Below, piece by piece: positions 9,035-18,429 of a DNA stretch of 32,128 nt. Numbering within the stretch: the first letter of the stretch is position 1; each line of letters opens with the position of its first letter. Position numbers and translations under genes: made by a program. The notes under the pieces were generated by a model. It worked only from the letters and a program-made list of their open reading frames with translations. It was not told the DNA's origin and did no database searches. The stretch is from Oscillatoria princeps RMCB-10 (GTDB lineage Bacteria > Cyanobacteriota > Cyanobacteriia > Cyanobacteriales > Oscillatoriaceae): NCBI GenBank assembly GCA_019359235.1, contig JAHHHT010000053.1, positions 1 to 32,128 of the forward strand. Direction: 5' to 3'.

Positions 9035-10438
9035 GCAGCACTGGCGATCGCATCTTGATGGTGAGCCGGCAAGGGAGGGATGCTTTTTCGGCGGCCAGAC
9101 AGAAGACTGGCCAGACAGAGAATTTGGCCTGCTGTTTGTAGCCTGGGCTACAGCGGAGTAGGCGATTGTTTGCTGCAATACCAAAAAAGTGTTTCTGGAA
9201 ATACAGATGGTGCAAACAGCATGGCTTGGAGAGCCGGTTTGTGTGGCTTGTTGGCGAGACATCAGTCGCCGCACGCTCGCTCAGCGCTGCGATCGGACAA
9301 AGCTAAGTGCCGCGCATTTGTCGAACCGGTGCCGGCTACTATTTATATGGCCGTGTTTGATGAGGTCGCCCCCACCCTCTGCAGTCCGCAAGTGGAGACG
9401 GTGCTGGGGCGCGAGCGCGAGCGAGTGGCTGAACAGTCCCGCTTTGTGGGAGCTGCCGAGAGCAGTCTAGCCCGAAACAGAGCTGCGGTTCCGCCAGCCG
9501 GCAGACAGCATCCAGGAGATTTTCAAGGGTAAGTTTTTAAAATATAACGGAAGCGAGTTGTGTCAGTCCTGCCGTGCGGCTTAGGGAGGGGTAAGAAACC
9601 GGGTTTCTGTTCCTACCAAAAGAAACCCGGTTGCTGGGAGGTCATTGGGCCAGATCGGGGAGCCAGCTTTTCCAGTGTATAATGAACAGAGATACATTTA
9701 CCCCCTGGCTGGAATGGCGGAGGAGAACACCCACCGCTCCCCAGCAGAAGATGAGCGCGACTGCTTCTGTACTATGTCTCTCAACCGGCTGTCAATCATC
9801 AGTTTCGATGGCTATTTCAAGCGCGTCCCCCCAGCCGGCACCCAGATTATAGGCTGCGAGAGGAATTTTTTGCGTGCGCCTTCATCAAATTTTTCCATCC
9901 GGAAGCCGCGACCGCACCGTTAGCGAGATAACCCAGCTCAGCCAAGGCAAGAAAAACAGCTCCGGCTCAAGTAAATTCCCCACGGCGTCCAAAACAATAT
10001 GCAGGGCGCTCACTCAGGAGAAATTGTCTCGGTCGCAAGACTTGCGCCCAAATAGAGCTGACTGAATAAGTTCCCGGTTGGAAAAAGAATTTGTTTCTGG
10101 GTTTCCGGGTTTTTGTAGCGGGCGATACCCCCCCTCTTGATTTATGCTCAAAAATAGAGTTACAATTTACTTCAGCTAGCCTTTCCTAGGGAAAGAAGTG
10201 GCAAGATTTGCAGAGACAGTGAGAGCCCCAAAATTTTTATGATAAAATTCCCGTGACAGTCAGCGATAATGGCACCGGCATGCGGTCGGATTTCCACTCC
10301 CACAAGACCGAATCATTAGGGTTGCAGTGGGTTGCCACCTTAACCGAGCAGCAGTCAGCCACTTTTGAGCTTTAACGCAGCAAGGGAACGCTATTCAAGC
10401 TGAATTTTTATCAACTCCAATCCAAAAAGAGGTTAAAA
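9035..10438 (+). pseudogene. Relic of a multi-PAS sensor histidine kinase
   Basis: No open frame survives, but segments in all three plus-strand frames resemble parts of one PAS-rich kinase in the correct order. GGQTEDWPDREFGLLFVA (about 9090-9145) is followed, after an in-frame stop at 9159, by FLEIQMVQTAWLGEPVCV and RDISRRTLA, as in a PAS domain and its C-terminal PAC part. From 9283 a second PAS reads ALRSDKAKCRAFVEPVPATI and SPQVETVLG, then shifts frame to SASEWLNSPALWE. Next comes LRFRQPADSIQEIF (about 9478-9530). A further PAS reads AEDERDCFCTMSLNRLSIIS and FDGYFKRV (about 9745-9830) and shifts frame to SRDRTVSEITQLSQGKK. Finally 10253-10430 reads VSDNGTGM and TESLGLQWVATLTEQQ, the end of an HATPase domain, with a stop at 10373. 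Frameshifts, stops and internal deletions show long decay. A GAAACCGGGTTTC repeat at 9594-9632 lies inside it. It probably once formed a pair with the downstream receiver-kinase gene. Confidence 0.8.
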
Positions 10439-10440
10439 AA

Positions 10441-11562
10441 ATGGCTGCCCGTAAAATCCTCGTAGTAGAAGACGAATTTCTAATTGCTAAATATTTACAA
10501 TTCAGATTGCCAAAGCTGGGCTATAATGTGGCCGCTGTTGTTTCGTCCGGTGAGGCAGCACTTGAAAAAGCGGCAGAAACCCAGCCGGATTTGATTTTGA
10601 TGGATATTGGCCTAAAAGGAAAGATGGACGGTGTGGAAGCGGCGGCGCAAATCCGCACTCTTTTTAATATTCCCGTTGTCTATCTAACGGCTTGCGCAGA
10701 TGAACAGACCTTGAACCGAGCTGGGATCGCAGAACCTTTCGGCTATCTCCTCAAACCTTTCCAAGACAAACAATTACAAACAACCCTGGAAATTGCGGTG
10801 CGCCGGCATCAGGCAGAAGCCAGACTTGTGAGCGGATTAGAAACCTCGGAAAAACTCAGGAAAGAAGCCGAAGAACTGAGCGAGAAAAAAACGCGCCATC
10901 TCTCCATAGCCTCCCACGAGTTGCGCAACCCGCTGACGACGATTTTACTTTCTGCCGAAACCCTGGCATGTAACCTGGACAGATGGGACGATCAGAAAAA
11001 ACTGAGATATCTTCATTTCATTCAAGGCGCTGCCGAAAATATGAACCGGGTTATCGAGGATGTTCTGGTGATAGGGCGTGCGGAAGCCGGCAAACTGGAG
11101 TTTAAACCGGCACTCCTGGATCTGGAAAATTTCTGCCGCAATTTGGTGGAAGAGTTGCTACTGGGAAGCGGCAAACATCACCGGCTGATCTTTACCCGCA
11201 CCGGCACCCACCGCCCTGCAGTGATGGACAAACAGCTGCTGCGGCACATCCTGATCAATCTCCTTTCCAACGCCATCAAATATTCCCCCACCGGCAGCAC
11301 CATTAATTTTACCCTAACTTATCAGGCTGGCTTGGCTGTGTTTAGGATTCAAGATGCGGGGATCGGCATACCCCCGGAAGAAATGCACCGGCTGTTTGAA
11401 CCGTTCTACCGGTGCAGCAATGTGGAAAGCATCTCTGGAAACGGGCTGGGTTTAGCCATAGTCAAAAAGGCCGTCGATTTACACCGGGGTGAAATTGCTG
11501 TAGAGTCGGAAGTAGGATCAGGCACCACCTTTATTGTGACGCTACCCTTGAATGGGGAGTAG
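10441..11562 (+). CDS. Hybrid response regulator-histidine kinase
   Basis: The product has 373 residues and no membrane segment. Residues 4-120 are a receiver with the acidic pair E10-D11, phosphoacceptor D55 in LILMDIGL, T83 and K105. Residues 150-215 are HisKA with H159 in ASHELRNPLTT. Residues 255-371 are an HATPase domain with the N box around LINLLSNAIKYSP (N277), the G1 box DAGIGIP, an F box LFEPFYR and the G2 box GNGLGLAIVKKA. All key residues for phosphotransfer are present. An N-terminal receiver controlling a C-terminal kinase is common in cyanobacteria. It starts directly behind the eroded end of a sensor kinase, which was probably its upstream partner and is now lost, so its input may be orphaned. 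A purine-rich AAAAAGAGG precedes the start codon. Confidence 0.95.
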   Translation: MAARKILVVEDEFLIAKYLQFRLPKLGYNVAAVVSSGEAALEKAAETQPDLILMDIGLKGKMDGVEAAAQIRTLFNIPVVYLTACADEQTLNRAGIAEPFGYLLKPFQDKQLQTTLEIAVRRHQAEARLVSGLETSEKLRKEAEELSEKKTRHLSIASHELRNPLTTILLSAETLACNLDRWDDQKKLRYLHFIQGAAENMNRVIEDVLVIGRAEAGKLEFKPALLDLENFCRNLVEELLLGSGKHHRLIFTRTGTHRPAVMDKQLLRHILINLLSNAIKYSPTGSTINFTLTYQAGLAVFRIQDAGIGIPPEEMHRLFEPFYRCSNVESISGNGLGLAIVKKAVDLHRGEIAVESEVGSGTTFIVTLPLNGE

Positions 11563-11578
11563 GGTAATAAGCCGTTTA

Positions 11579-11657
11579 TTTTAACCGCAGATGAACGCTG
11601 ATAAACGCAGATAGCACCGGGTTATCAGCGTTTATCTGCGTTTATCAGCGGTTAAAA
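11579..11657. repeat. Long imperfect palindrome
   Basis: Two arms of about 35 bases pair with roughly four mismatches. The left arm starts TTTTAACCGCAGATGAACGC and the right arm ends ATCAGCGGTTAAAA. Each arm is built from GATAAACGCA words like those at 7344-7416. It lies between convergent genes and ends in a T/A-rich flank on both strands, so it could act as a bidirectional terminator, although its repeat nature is clearer. Confidence 0.7.
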
Positions 11658-11691
11658 TTCCGGGCTTTTGCTTTGGGTAAAACACCCCTTA

Positions 11692-12726
11692 CTATTTACT
11701 TAATATGAGTTCCGCCCCTATCGGCAGATGCTCTGAACCCGCTGCCGGCAGCACCTTTGCCCAGCGCGATCCCCAGTGCGTAGAATACCAAATATAGTCA
11801 ATCCTCACCAGGGGAAAGTTTAATTCCCCGTTTAACTTTTTACTGAGTAAATTCAGAGCCCACCCGTGAGGCCAATTAAAGCCAAAGCCCACTCCTGCTG
11901 TGCGGAAAGCATCTCGCATCACAGCACTCAAATCATGGTAGTCTTGAGACTGGTCTGTCATATTAAAGTCGCCGGCGGCAAGAACCGGCAGCGTTTCTTT
12001 CTGGAGTCGCCCCACTAAATCTTTAATCTCTGCAGAGCGCTCTGCGTACTCGTAAGCGGGTACTGTAAGGAAAGGCAAAACTTTATGGGTGTAAATCCAG
12101 GGTGAGGTCATTGAAATATTATAAACCGCCACGTCTTGCCGGTTCATTTGGATGACAGCTCGTTGCTGAACTTCTCGATGACCAGCAAGGTGTATCATTT
12201 CCGAAGACTGGATAGGATATTTGCTGAGAATGGCCACAGGCGGCTGGCTAAATTGGTACGGGTAGGATGCTTTTAGCCAGACAAAAGCTCTTTGGGTGTG
12301 TTTGAGAACAATTTCTTGCAAAAAAATCAGAGCGGGTTGCTCTTGCTGAATTAGGTTCGCCAAATTTTCCGAGCTGGTTTTATACCAGCCGCAGTTTAGA
12401 GACAAAACCTTGATGCTTGTCGAGCCATTCATGGGAGAAGGCTGGGGAGAAAAATAGGTAACGTGCAGCCAACCCAGCAGGCAGAGGCAAGCCACAGATG
12501 AAACAATCGCGAACCAGCGTTTCTTTATGATAAAAAATGCTAGAATTGGCAGGAGGAAGATTGGCAAAAAAATCCAAGGAACCAAAGTGCCGGCAAAGGC
12601 AACCGGCCACAGCCTGTCCCAAAATATCAGTCTCAGAATCAGATAGCCGGCAATCAGTGCTGAGTAGGTGTAGGCGAGCAGTTGAGCAATTAGCTGCAAA
12701 AGCCGGTAAGGCTGAATTTTTGGCAT
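11692..12726 (-). CDS. Membrane-anchored EEP-family protein, paralogue A
   Basis: The product has 344 residues. The first 90 residues hold three hydrophobic segments (about 12-33, 44-66 and 70-88) ending in WLHVTYFSPQP. Residues 104-342 are an endonuclease/exonuclease/phosphatase fold with N111 (LSLNCGW), E138 (FLQEI), D253 and N255 (AAGDFN) and D310 (RIDYIW). The family's final SDH motif reads S-E-H here (331-333), and the usual NxH motif reads YNIS. The membrane topology would place the catalytic domain at the membrane surface, probably outside. Substrates for this membrane subgroup are not known; a nuclease or phosphodiester hydrolase is the family expectation. It is a tandem duplicate of the gene at 12794-13825, from which it has diverged substantially. 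Confidence 0.9.
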   Translation of the reverse strand: MPKIQPYRLLQLIAQLLAYTYSALIAGYLILRLIFWDRLWPVAFAGTLVPWIFLPIFLLPILAFFIIKKRWFAIVSSVACLCLLGWLHVTYFSPQPSPMNGSTSIKVLSLNCGWYKTSSENLANLIQQEQPALIFLQEIVLKHTQRAFVWLKASYPYQFSQPPVAILSKYPIQSSEMIHLAGHREVQQRAVIQMNRQDVAVYNISMTSPWIYTHKVLPFLTVPAYEYAERSAEIKDLVGRLQKETLPVLAAGDFNMTDQSQDYHDLSAVMRDAFRTAGVGFGFNWPHGWALNLLSKKLNGELNFPLVRIDYIWYSTHWGSRWAKVLPAAGSEHLPIGAELILSK

Positions 12727-12793
12727 GAGTTTGCCCTAGATTGAAAATATCTTCATTTCTCTAAAATTCCTGGTGCTTTAATAACTACCCCAC

Positions 12794-13825
12794 TTACGGC
12801 AGCATCCGCAGTTCCGCCTCCACCGGCATATGGTCTGAACCGATTCCCGGTAAAACCTTGGCTGATTTCGCCCCCCAGTGCTGAGAGTACCAAACATAGT
12901 CAAGCCTCACCAGGGGAAAAGTTAATTTCCAGTTTAACTTTTTAGTCAGTAAATTCACCTCCCATCCCTGAGGCCAAGTAAAGCCAAAGCCCAGTCCTGC
13001 TGTTCGGAAAGCATCTTGCATAACCGCTCTCAAATTATGGTAGTCTTGAGACTGTTCTGTCAAATTAAAGTCGCCGGCGGCAATAACCGGCAGTGTTTCT
13101 TTCTGGAGTCGCCGCACTAAATCTTTAATTTGTGCCGGTCGGTGGGGGTAATCGTAAGTGGGGATGCGGAGGAAAGGCAAAATTTTATGCAGGTTAATCC
13201 AGGGTGGGGTTGTTGAAATGTTATAAATAACTACATCTTGCCCGTTCATTTCGATAATAGCTCGTTCCTGTGGTTCGTTCAGACCGGCTAGGTGTAACCC
13301 TTGGAAAGATCGAATGGGATATCTGCTCAGCATGACGTGGTATCCGCGCCCCCGGTGGTGCGGGTATAATGCTGCCAACTTAGAGAAGACGGCTTCGGTG
13401 TCATCCTCATTAATTTCTTGCAAACAAATGAGGTCTGGTTTTTCTGACTGAATTAGATCAACCAAAGCTTGTGGTGATTTGGTATGCCAGCCGAAGTTTG
13501 CAGAAAAAATCTTAACGCTGAGCTGGGAGTCACTTATATTAGCCGGCTGGGGAGAAAAGTAGGTGACGTGCAGCCAACCGATAAGCCAGAGGCAAGCCAC
13601 AGATGAAACAATCGCGAACCAGCGTTTCTTTAGGAGAAAAAATGCTATAATTGGCAGCAGGAAGATTGGCAATAAAATCCAAGGGAGAAAATCACCGACA
13701 AAGCCAACCGGCCACAGACTGTCCCCAAATATTAGTCTTAGAATCAGATAGCCGACAATCAGTGCTGAGTAGGCGTAGGCGAGCAGTTGAGCAGTTAGCT
13801 GCAAAAATCGGTAAAGCTTAATCAT
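12794..13825 (-). CDS. Membrane-anchored EEP-family protein, paralogue B
   Basis: The product has 343 residues and the same architecture as the downstream paralogue: three hydrophobic N-terminal segments (about 10-32, 43-65 and 69-87), then an endonuclease/exonuclease/phosphatase domain. Visible active-site residues are N110 (SANFGW), E137 (CLQEI), D252 and N254 (AAGDFN), D309 (RLDYVW) and the canonical S-D-H at 330-332 (GSDHMP). The two proteins align without large gaps from the first residues to the end, so the pair arose by tandem duplication. About 67 bases separate them and both are on the minus strand, so they may be cotranscribed with this copy first. This copy keeps the canonical SDH motif and is the better candidate for full catalytic activity. 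Confidence 0.92.
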   Translation of the reverse strand: MIKLYRFLQLTAQLLAYAYSALIVGYLILRLIFGDSLWPVGFVGDFLPWILLPIFLLPIIAFFLLKKRWFAIVSSVACLWLIGWLHVTYFSPQPANISDSQLSVKIFSANFGWHTKSPQALVDLIQSEKPDLICLQEINEDDTEAVFSKLAALYPHHRGRGYHVMLSRYPIRSFQGLHLAGLNEPQERAIIEMNGQDVVIYNISTTPPWINLHKILPFLRIPTYDYPHRPAQIKDLVRRLQKETLPVIAAGDFNLTEQSQDYHNLRAVMQDAFRTAGLGFGFTWPQGWEVNLLTKKLNWKLTFPLVRLDYVWYSQHWGAKSAKVLPGIGSDHMPVEAELRMLP

Positions 13826-14065
13826 AGCGCCGCGACCATAGCTTCCTATTACTGGTGTGGGGACAAAAGACTGGATACTGCTCAGATAAGATTAACTGAA
13901 ATGGCAGATCCCCTGCGGAGGCTAGGCAATACACGTCTCCTGTGTCCCGCTCTTTTAATGTATACAGACTTCTGGCTGGAAACAGTGATTTCAATCTGAA
14001 TGATAAGTGAATATACTCACCGAGCTTGTGTGATTCGTATCACAAGTAGGGTGCGCGATAGCGGC

Positions 14066-14173
14066 TATAGCAGTAGTCACTTAGGTTAGGACGTAGGACA
14101 GGCGTTCCCTCCGCTCCCTATCCCTACTAGCAAGTGAGATGCCTTGTTCTAAACTGACTGTCTATTGCTATAT
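14066..14173. repeat. MITE-like element, copy 3
   Basis: The left end TATAGCAGTAGTCACTTAGG is an imperfect inverted match of the right end, which ends CTGTCTATTGCTATA. The interior contains GGACAGGCGTTCCCTCCGC, which also occurs inside the 21655 copy. It lies in the 13826-14189 spacer, 16 bases beyond the stop codon of the CHASE2 gene. No other feature was recognised in that spacer. Confidence 0.65.
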
Positions 14174-14189
14174 CACGCACCTGACTCCT

Positions 14190-16751
14190 TCAAAATTCAA
14201 AGGGTTTGGACGCAAGCATTGCCTCTGCAGCCTCAGCCGGCACCGGCTTCGCGAAGAAATAGCCCTGAGCGTATTCGCAGCCGAGTTCTCGCAGCACAGC
14301 CAGCTGCTGGGCGGTTTCCACCCCTTCTGCAATCACATCCATCCCCAAATTGTGAGCGAGCGTCACAATCGCCCGCACAATCTCCACATATTCGCTCCCC
14401 TTCTCCAGCCGGCTGACAAAAGAGCGATCGACCTTCAAAGTATTGCTGGGAAATCGGTGCAAATAACTCAAAGAAGAATAGCCGGTGCCGAAATCATCAA
14501 TCCCCAGCTGAACATTCAGCGCTTTGAGTTGCGACAGCATAGCCAGCGCCGATTCGATATCATCCATCACCACACTTTCCGTAATCTCCAACTTCAAACA
14601 GCTGGCATCCAAACCCGTCTGTTGCAGCGTTTGTTCAATTTCTGCAATCAAACCTGCGTGGGAAAACTGTTTTCCAGAAAGATTAACGCTGACGCTCAGC
14701 GCTTGGTGGGAGTGAGGTTCTGCACCGATTTCTCCTGCTTTAGGATAAAATTTATCCAGCCACTGACGCATCTGCCGGCAAGCTTCGCGCATCACCCACG
14801 CTCCCAAAGGCACGATCAGTCCCGTTTCTTCCGCCACCGGGATAAACTCCCCCGGGAAAACCATACCCCGTTGCGGGTGCTTCCAGCGCACCAGCGCCTC
14901 AAAACCGGCAATTTTTCCACTTGACAAAGATACGAAAGGCTGGTAAAAAACCACAAACTCTTCGCGGTCGATTGCCCGCCGCAGGTCAGCCTCCAGGAGC
15001 AAGCGCTTCGCCCCATCGCCCTGCATCGCCGCCTCGAACACCTGATAGCGCCCGCGCCCCTGCGCCCGAGCTCGATACATGGCCGTTTGGGCGTTGCGCA
15101 GCAGGTCTGGGGCGTCAGCGCTCTTGCCCACAGCAATGCCGGTGCTGGCGGTAATAAACACTTCCAGTCCGCTGTGGTGGAAAGGTCGCTCCAGCTCCCC
15201 GTGCAGCCGCTGGGCAACGCTGGTCGCCGCGCTAGCATCATTAATATCCTTGAGGAGGATGGCGAACGCATCCCCCTCAACCCGCGCCACTGCACCGGCA
15301 CCCCGCACGCACTCGTGCAGGCGCTTTGCAATCGCCACCAGCAGCTCGTCGCCGCGCTGGTCTCCGAGAGAGCCGCTCACCGCGCCGAAGCTGTCCAAAT
15401 CCAGAAACAGCACCGCACAAGAATCATCCTTCCCTCTGCTGGCGCGAGCCTGTTGCGAGGCCAGGAGCCACCCGAACTTGGCCCGGTTGGGCAAGCCGGT
15501 CAGGGTGTCGTGAAAGGTGTCATAGCGGAATTTTCCCCAGCGCACACCGGCACCCCCCGCCAGAAATGCCAAAACCGGCGGCACCACCGGCACCCACCCC
15601 CCCAGAAAAAACAAGCTCGTGCCGGTGGCAAACAAGACCCCCAGACCGGCGATTGCGCCGATCCCCAGCTGCAGGGGGTGGCGCACCAGCAGCACCAGCA
15701 CGCCGCCGGCGAACGCCCATCCCCCAATCCAGAGGGCTTCCAGCCATTCTGGCCAAAACCAAAACAGGGGGCGCGAGCCGGTGACGGCATCGAGAATTTG
15801 GCTCACCATCTGAGCGTGAATCAAAACCCCGGGCATCTTGGGGATTTCTCGATCGCCGGCGCTGTAGGGAGTCAAGTACAGGTCTTTGAGACTGGGGGCG
15901 GTGGTGCCCACGAGCACGATCTTGTCTTTCACCCAGTCCGGGTTGAGCTCGCCGTTCAAAACCTGGCTGAGGGTGACAGTTCGCGCCACATTGGAGCCAC
16001 AGCGGTAGTTGAGCAATATCTGGTATCCTTGGGCGTCAGCGCCGGCATACCCGCCAGAATTGGCCTCTAGGGGCAAAAACCGGGCTTGACCCCACAAAAT
16101 CAGGTCAGGAGCGCTGTCGCGGTTCTTCGGCAACAGCCCTCGATTTTTCAGATAGGTTTCGGCTAGCCGCAGGGAAAATGAGTGGAGAACTTTTGTCTGA
16201 CCGTCTTTTGTCTGAAAGGAGGCAAACATCAAATTGCGGCGAATCACCTCATCTGGGTCAAGCAGCACGTCGTTAAACCCGACTCGCTCCGCCGGCACAG
16301 CGGTGGGGGAGGGCACGCCGCCTTTCGCTCCGTCGCCGATATGGGTAATGGCAATCACATTGGAGTTTTTCAGCCGAAGACCCAGTTCGGCACTCCCTGG
16401 CTCTTGGGGGAGGTCGCGATACAAATCCAAACCGATAGCGTGGGGATTGAACTGGGATAATTTTGCCAAGAGATCGGCTAGAACCCGATCTGTGAGCGGC
16501 CATTTTTTTTGGGCCCGAATGTCTTCTTCGGTGATTTCCACCAGGAGCAGGCGGGGATCTGGGCCATCTGGCGGGCGCAGGCGCACCATCCAGTCAAAAG
16601 CGGCCAGTTCCAGAGGCTGGAGTCCGCCCAGCTGCCGCACCAGAAGCAGCAAGGCGGTGACGGTGACGCTGGCGAGGCTGAGGTGGCGGCCAAACATGCG
16701 CAGGCCGGTCGCAGTTGACAAGGCAGAACGAATGTTCACAAGATCTGACAC
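14190..16751 (-). CDS. CHASE2-GGDEF-EAL membrane protein, probable c-di-GMP phosphodiesterase
   Basis: The product has 853 residues. A first hydrophobic segment (about 24-42) is followed by a CHASE2 sensory domain (about 45-330), which should face the periplasm. It is recognisable from ELAAFDWMVRLRP and from DKIVLVGTTAPSLKDLYLTP. About three hydrophobic segments follow at 336-405. The GGDEF domain (410-575) has VEGDAF at 491-496, so the active-site signature is EGDAF and cyclase activity is unlikely. The EAL domain (590-848) is intact: EAL at 618-620, N690, E722 and E725 region, D752-D753 in IDDFGTGYSS, K773, E809 in AEGVET and Q829. It should hydrolyse c-di-GMP in response to an extracellular signal, with the degenerate GGDEF perhaps binding GTP as a regulator. 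The start is the first ATG before the conserved hydrophobic segment. Confidence 0.95.
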   Translation of the reverse strand: MSDLVNIRSALSTATGLRMFGRHLSLASVTVTALLLLVRQLGGLQPLELAAFDWMVRLRPPDGPDPRLLLVEITEEDIRAQKKWPLTDRVLADLLAKLSQFNPHAIGLDLYRDLPQEPGSAELGLRLKNSNVIAITHIGDGAKGGVPSPTAVPAERVGFNDVLLDPDEVIRRNLMFASFQTKDGQTKVLHSFSLRLAETYLKNRGLLPKNRDSAPDLILWGQARFLPLEANSGGYAGADAQGYQILLNYRCGSNVARTVTLSQVLNGELNPDWVKDKIVLVGTTAPSLKDLYLTPYSAGDREIPKMPGVLIHAQMVSQILDAVTGSRPLFWFWPEWLEALWIGGWAFAGGVLVLLVRHPLQLGIGAIAGLGVLFATGTSLFFLGGWVPVVPPVLAFLAGGAGVRWGKFRYDTFHDTLTGLPNRAKFGWLLASQQARASRGKDDSCAVLFLDLDSFGAVSGSLGDQRGDELLVAIAKRLHECVRGAGAVARVEGDAFAILLKDINDASAATSVAQRLHGELERPFHHSGLEVFITASTGIAVGKSADAPDLLRNAQTAMYRARAQGRGRYQVFEAAMQGDGAKRLLLEADLRRAIDREEFVVFYQPFVSLSSGKIAGFEALVRWKHPQRGMVFPGEFIPVAEETGLIVPLGAWVMREACRQMRQWLDKFYPKAGEIGAEPHSHQALSVSVNLSGKQFSHAGLIAEIEQTLQQTGLDASCLKLEITESVVMDDIESALAMLSQLKALNVQLGIDDFGTGYSSLSYLHRFPSNTLKVDRSFVSRLEKGSEYVEIVRAIVTLAHNLGMDVIAEGVETAQQLAVLRELGCEYAQGYFFAKPVPAEAAEAMLASKPFEF

Positions 16752-16890
16752 AGAGAGCTAGTGCTGCACGCAGCATAACAGCATATTTGCGCCGGCAGGC
16801 ACCGCGCCCGGCACCCGGGCACTGCTGTGAGTTCTCCAAGCTAGTCTAAAATTCGCTTGTTGGGTACTTTGACACTTTTTTACCAGATCC

Positions 16891-17718
16891 ATGACCAGCT
16901 CTAACCCTATCCCTGTTGTTGTTAACGGTGCCGCCGGCAAAATGGGCCGCGAGGTCGTCAAGGCGGTGGCGCAAGCCCCGGACATGACCCTAATCGGGGC
17001 GATCGACCGCGATCCCCAACATTTTGGCCAAGATGCGGGCGAGCTCGCCGGTTGCGGGGTGCTGGAAGTTCCCATTACCAATGAGTTGGAGTCGATGCTG
17101 GCGTTTGCCGGTCAGCAAAAAGAGCTGGGGGTGATGGTGGATTTCACCCACCCCAAATCGGTTTACGATAATGTCCGCTCTGCGATTGCCTATGGCATCC
17201 GCCCCGTCGTCGGCACCACCGGCATGAGCCCGGAACAGATCCAAGATTTGGCTGAGTTCGCCGACAAAGCCAGCACCGGCTGTCTTATTGTTCCCAATTT
17301 TTCCATCGGCATGGTGCTGCTGCAGCAGGCTGCTGTTGCGGCGTCCAAATATTTTGACTGTGTGGAGATTATTGAGCTGCACCACAACCAAAAAGCCGAC
17401 GCCCCCAGCGGCACCGCCATTCAAACCGCCCAGATGCTTGCCGAAATGGGCAAAACCTACAACCCGCCACAGGTTGAGGAAACAGAAAAACTTGCCGGTG
17501 CCAGAGGCGCTTCCGCAGACGATGGCATTCGCATTCACAGCATCCGCCTCCCCGGTTTGATTGCCCACCAAGAGGTGATCTTCGGCGCATTAGGTCAAGT
17601 GTACACCCTGCGCCACGACACCACCGACCGGTCTTGCTACATGCCCGGCGTCTTGCTGGCCATTCGCCAAGTCCGACCGCTGAAATCTCTGGTTTACGGT
17701 TTGGAAAAGATCCTTTGA
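16891..17718 (+). CDS. dapB: 4-hydroxy-tetrahydrodipicolinate reductase DapB
   Basis: The product has 275 residues. DapB reduces the product of DapA with NAD(P)H in the diaminopimelate pathway to lysine and peptidoglycan. The nucleotide-binding loop is [12 protein letters not shown] (11-22). Other family blocks are MVDFTHP (82-88), [11 protein letters not shown] (106-116), [11 protein letters not shown] (134-144) and [15 protein letters not shown] (162-176), with the catalytic histidine pair H164-H165 and lysine K168. Length is normal. It is transcribed away from the CHASE2 gene and is probably monocistronic. No riboswitch-like element was recognised in the 139 bases upstream. Confidence 0.97.
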   Translation: MTSSNPIPVVVNGAAGKMGREVVKAVAQAPDMTLIGAIDRDPQHFGQDAGELAGCGVLEVPITNELESMLAFAGQQKELGVMVDFTHPKSVYDNVRSAIAYGIRPVVGTTGMSPEQIQDLAEFADKASTGCLIVPNFSIGMVLLQQAAVAASKYFDCVEIIELHHNQKADAPSGTAIQTAQMLAEMGKTYNPPQVEETEKLAGARGASADDGIRIHSIRLPGLIAHQEVIFGALGQVYTLRHDTTDRSCYMPGVLLAIRQVRPLKSLVYGLEKIL

Positions 17719-17874
17719 GACGGAGCTGCAGTCCGGTTGAATACTTTTCTATATGGTGTTGCCGTTCGCTAGTTGGCCACCATTTGCAAGCTTTTTAACG
17801 CTCGCTTTTGTTGCCGCCAGCCATTAACAACCACATTTTAATCAGAAAAGTAATTAACCGGACATTAAGGTTCT

Positions 17875-18315
17875 CTAGCCTCGGTTCTTAATCACCATAA
17901 CGTCCATTACGGTTTGAGCAGTCTGCTTTGGAAGCTCCAGTTTTTGAGCGATATCGCTCAAATAATCCTTTTCTGCTGGGGTGAGGACGCCATCTGCCAA
18001 AATAATATCAGTGGCTACAGCAAAAGCTGTTTCCCGCATTTCAGGTGAGAGAACTTCTGTAACGGAGCTAAATAGCTCCTCGACCGTTTGCTCTTCGAGC
18101 AATTCTGAGACATCCTGGAAGATGACTGCCATCTCCTCATCGGAATAATCCTGAAAGAGGTTCATGCCATTGAGGGTGATAAAAGCCTCCAGCGCCTCCT
18201 CCTCTGATATTTCCTCGTCCGCGTTCATGGCGAACACTATGACGCTGCTAAAGGCTGTGCACTCGTCCATTTCCCATTCTACTTCCAAAAGTTCGTCGTC
18301 GTCGTGGTAATTCAT
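17875..18315 (-). CDS. TerB-like acidic protein
   Basis: The product has 146 residues and is strongly acidic, especially over the first 70 residues. The C-terminal part, around TAFAVATDIILADGVLTPAE and KDYLSDIAQKLELPKQTA, matches the TerB (tellurite-resistance B-like) helical fold, with its typical D-G-x-x-x-x-E metal-binding-like turn. An earlier, weaker copy of the same pattern (FAMNADEEISEEEALEAF) suggests two helical halves. Cyanobacterial proteins of this type are common and their role is not established; tellurite resistance should not be assumed. The start is well supported by a GGAGG four bases upstream (18320-18324 on the plus strand reads CCTCC). Confidence 0.88.
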   Translation of the reverse strand: MNYHDDDELLEVEWEMDECTAFSSVIVFAMNADEEISEEEALEAFITLNGMNLFQDYSDEEMAVIFQDVSELLEEQTVEELFSSVTEVLSPEMRETAFAVATDIILADGVLTPAEKDYLSDIAQKLELPKQTAQTVMDVMVIKNRG

Positions 18316-18429
18316 AAAACCTCCAAGACAATTGGATATCCAGCCCGTTATTGTAGCTTTAATCGCGCCCGCAGTCGGAGGGCCAGATAAAAAAAACTTA
18401 TAGTAGCAGGCGGTAAGCGCCTTGTACCT

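Noticed and set aside
9080-9532. 150-codon open frame considered as a small gene
   Set aside because: Its readable part matches one piece of the PAS-kinase relic, while neighbouring pieces lie in other frames.
15087-16070. 327-codon open frame on the plus strand inside the CHASE2 gene
   Set aside because: It lies antisense to the conserved CHASE2-GGDEF sequence; its length comes from high GC content.
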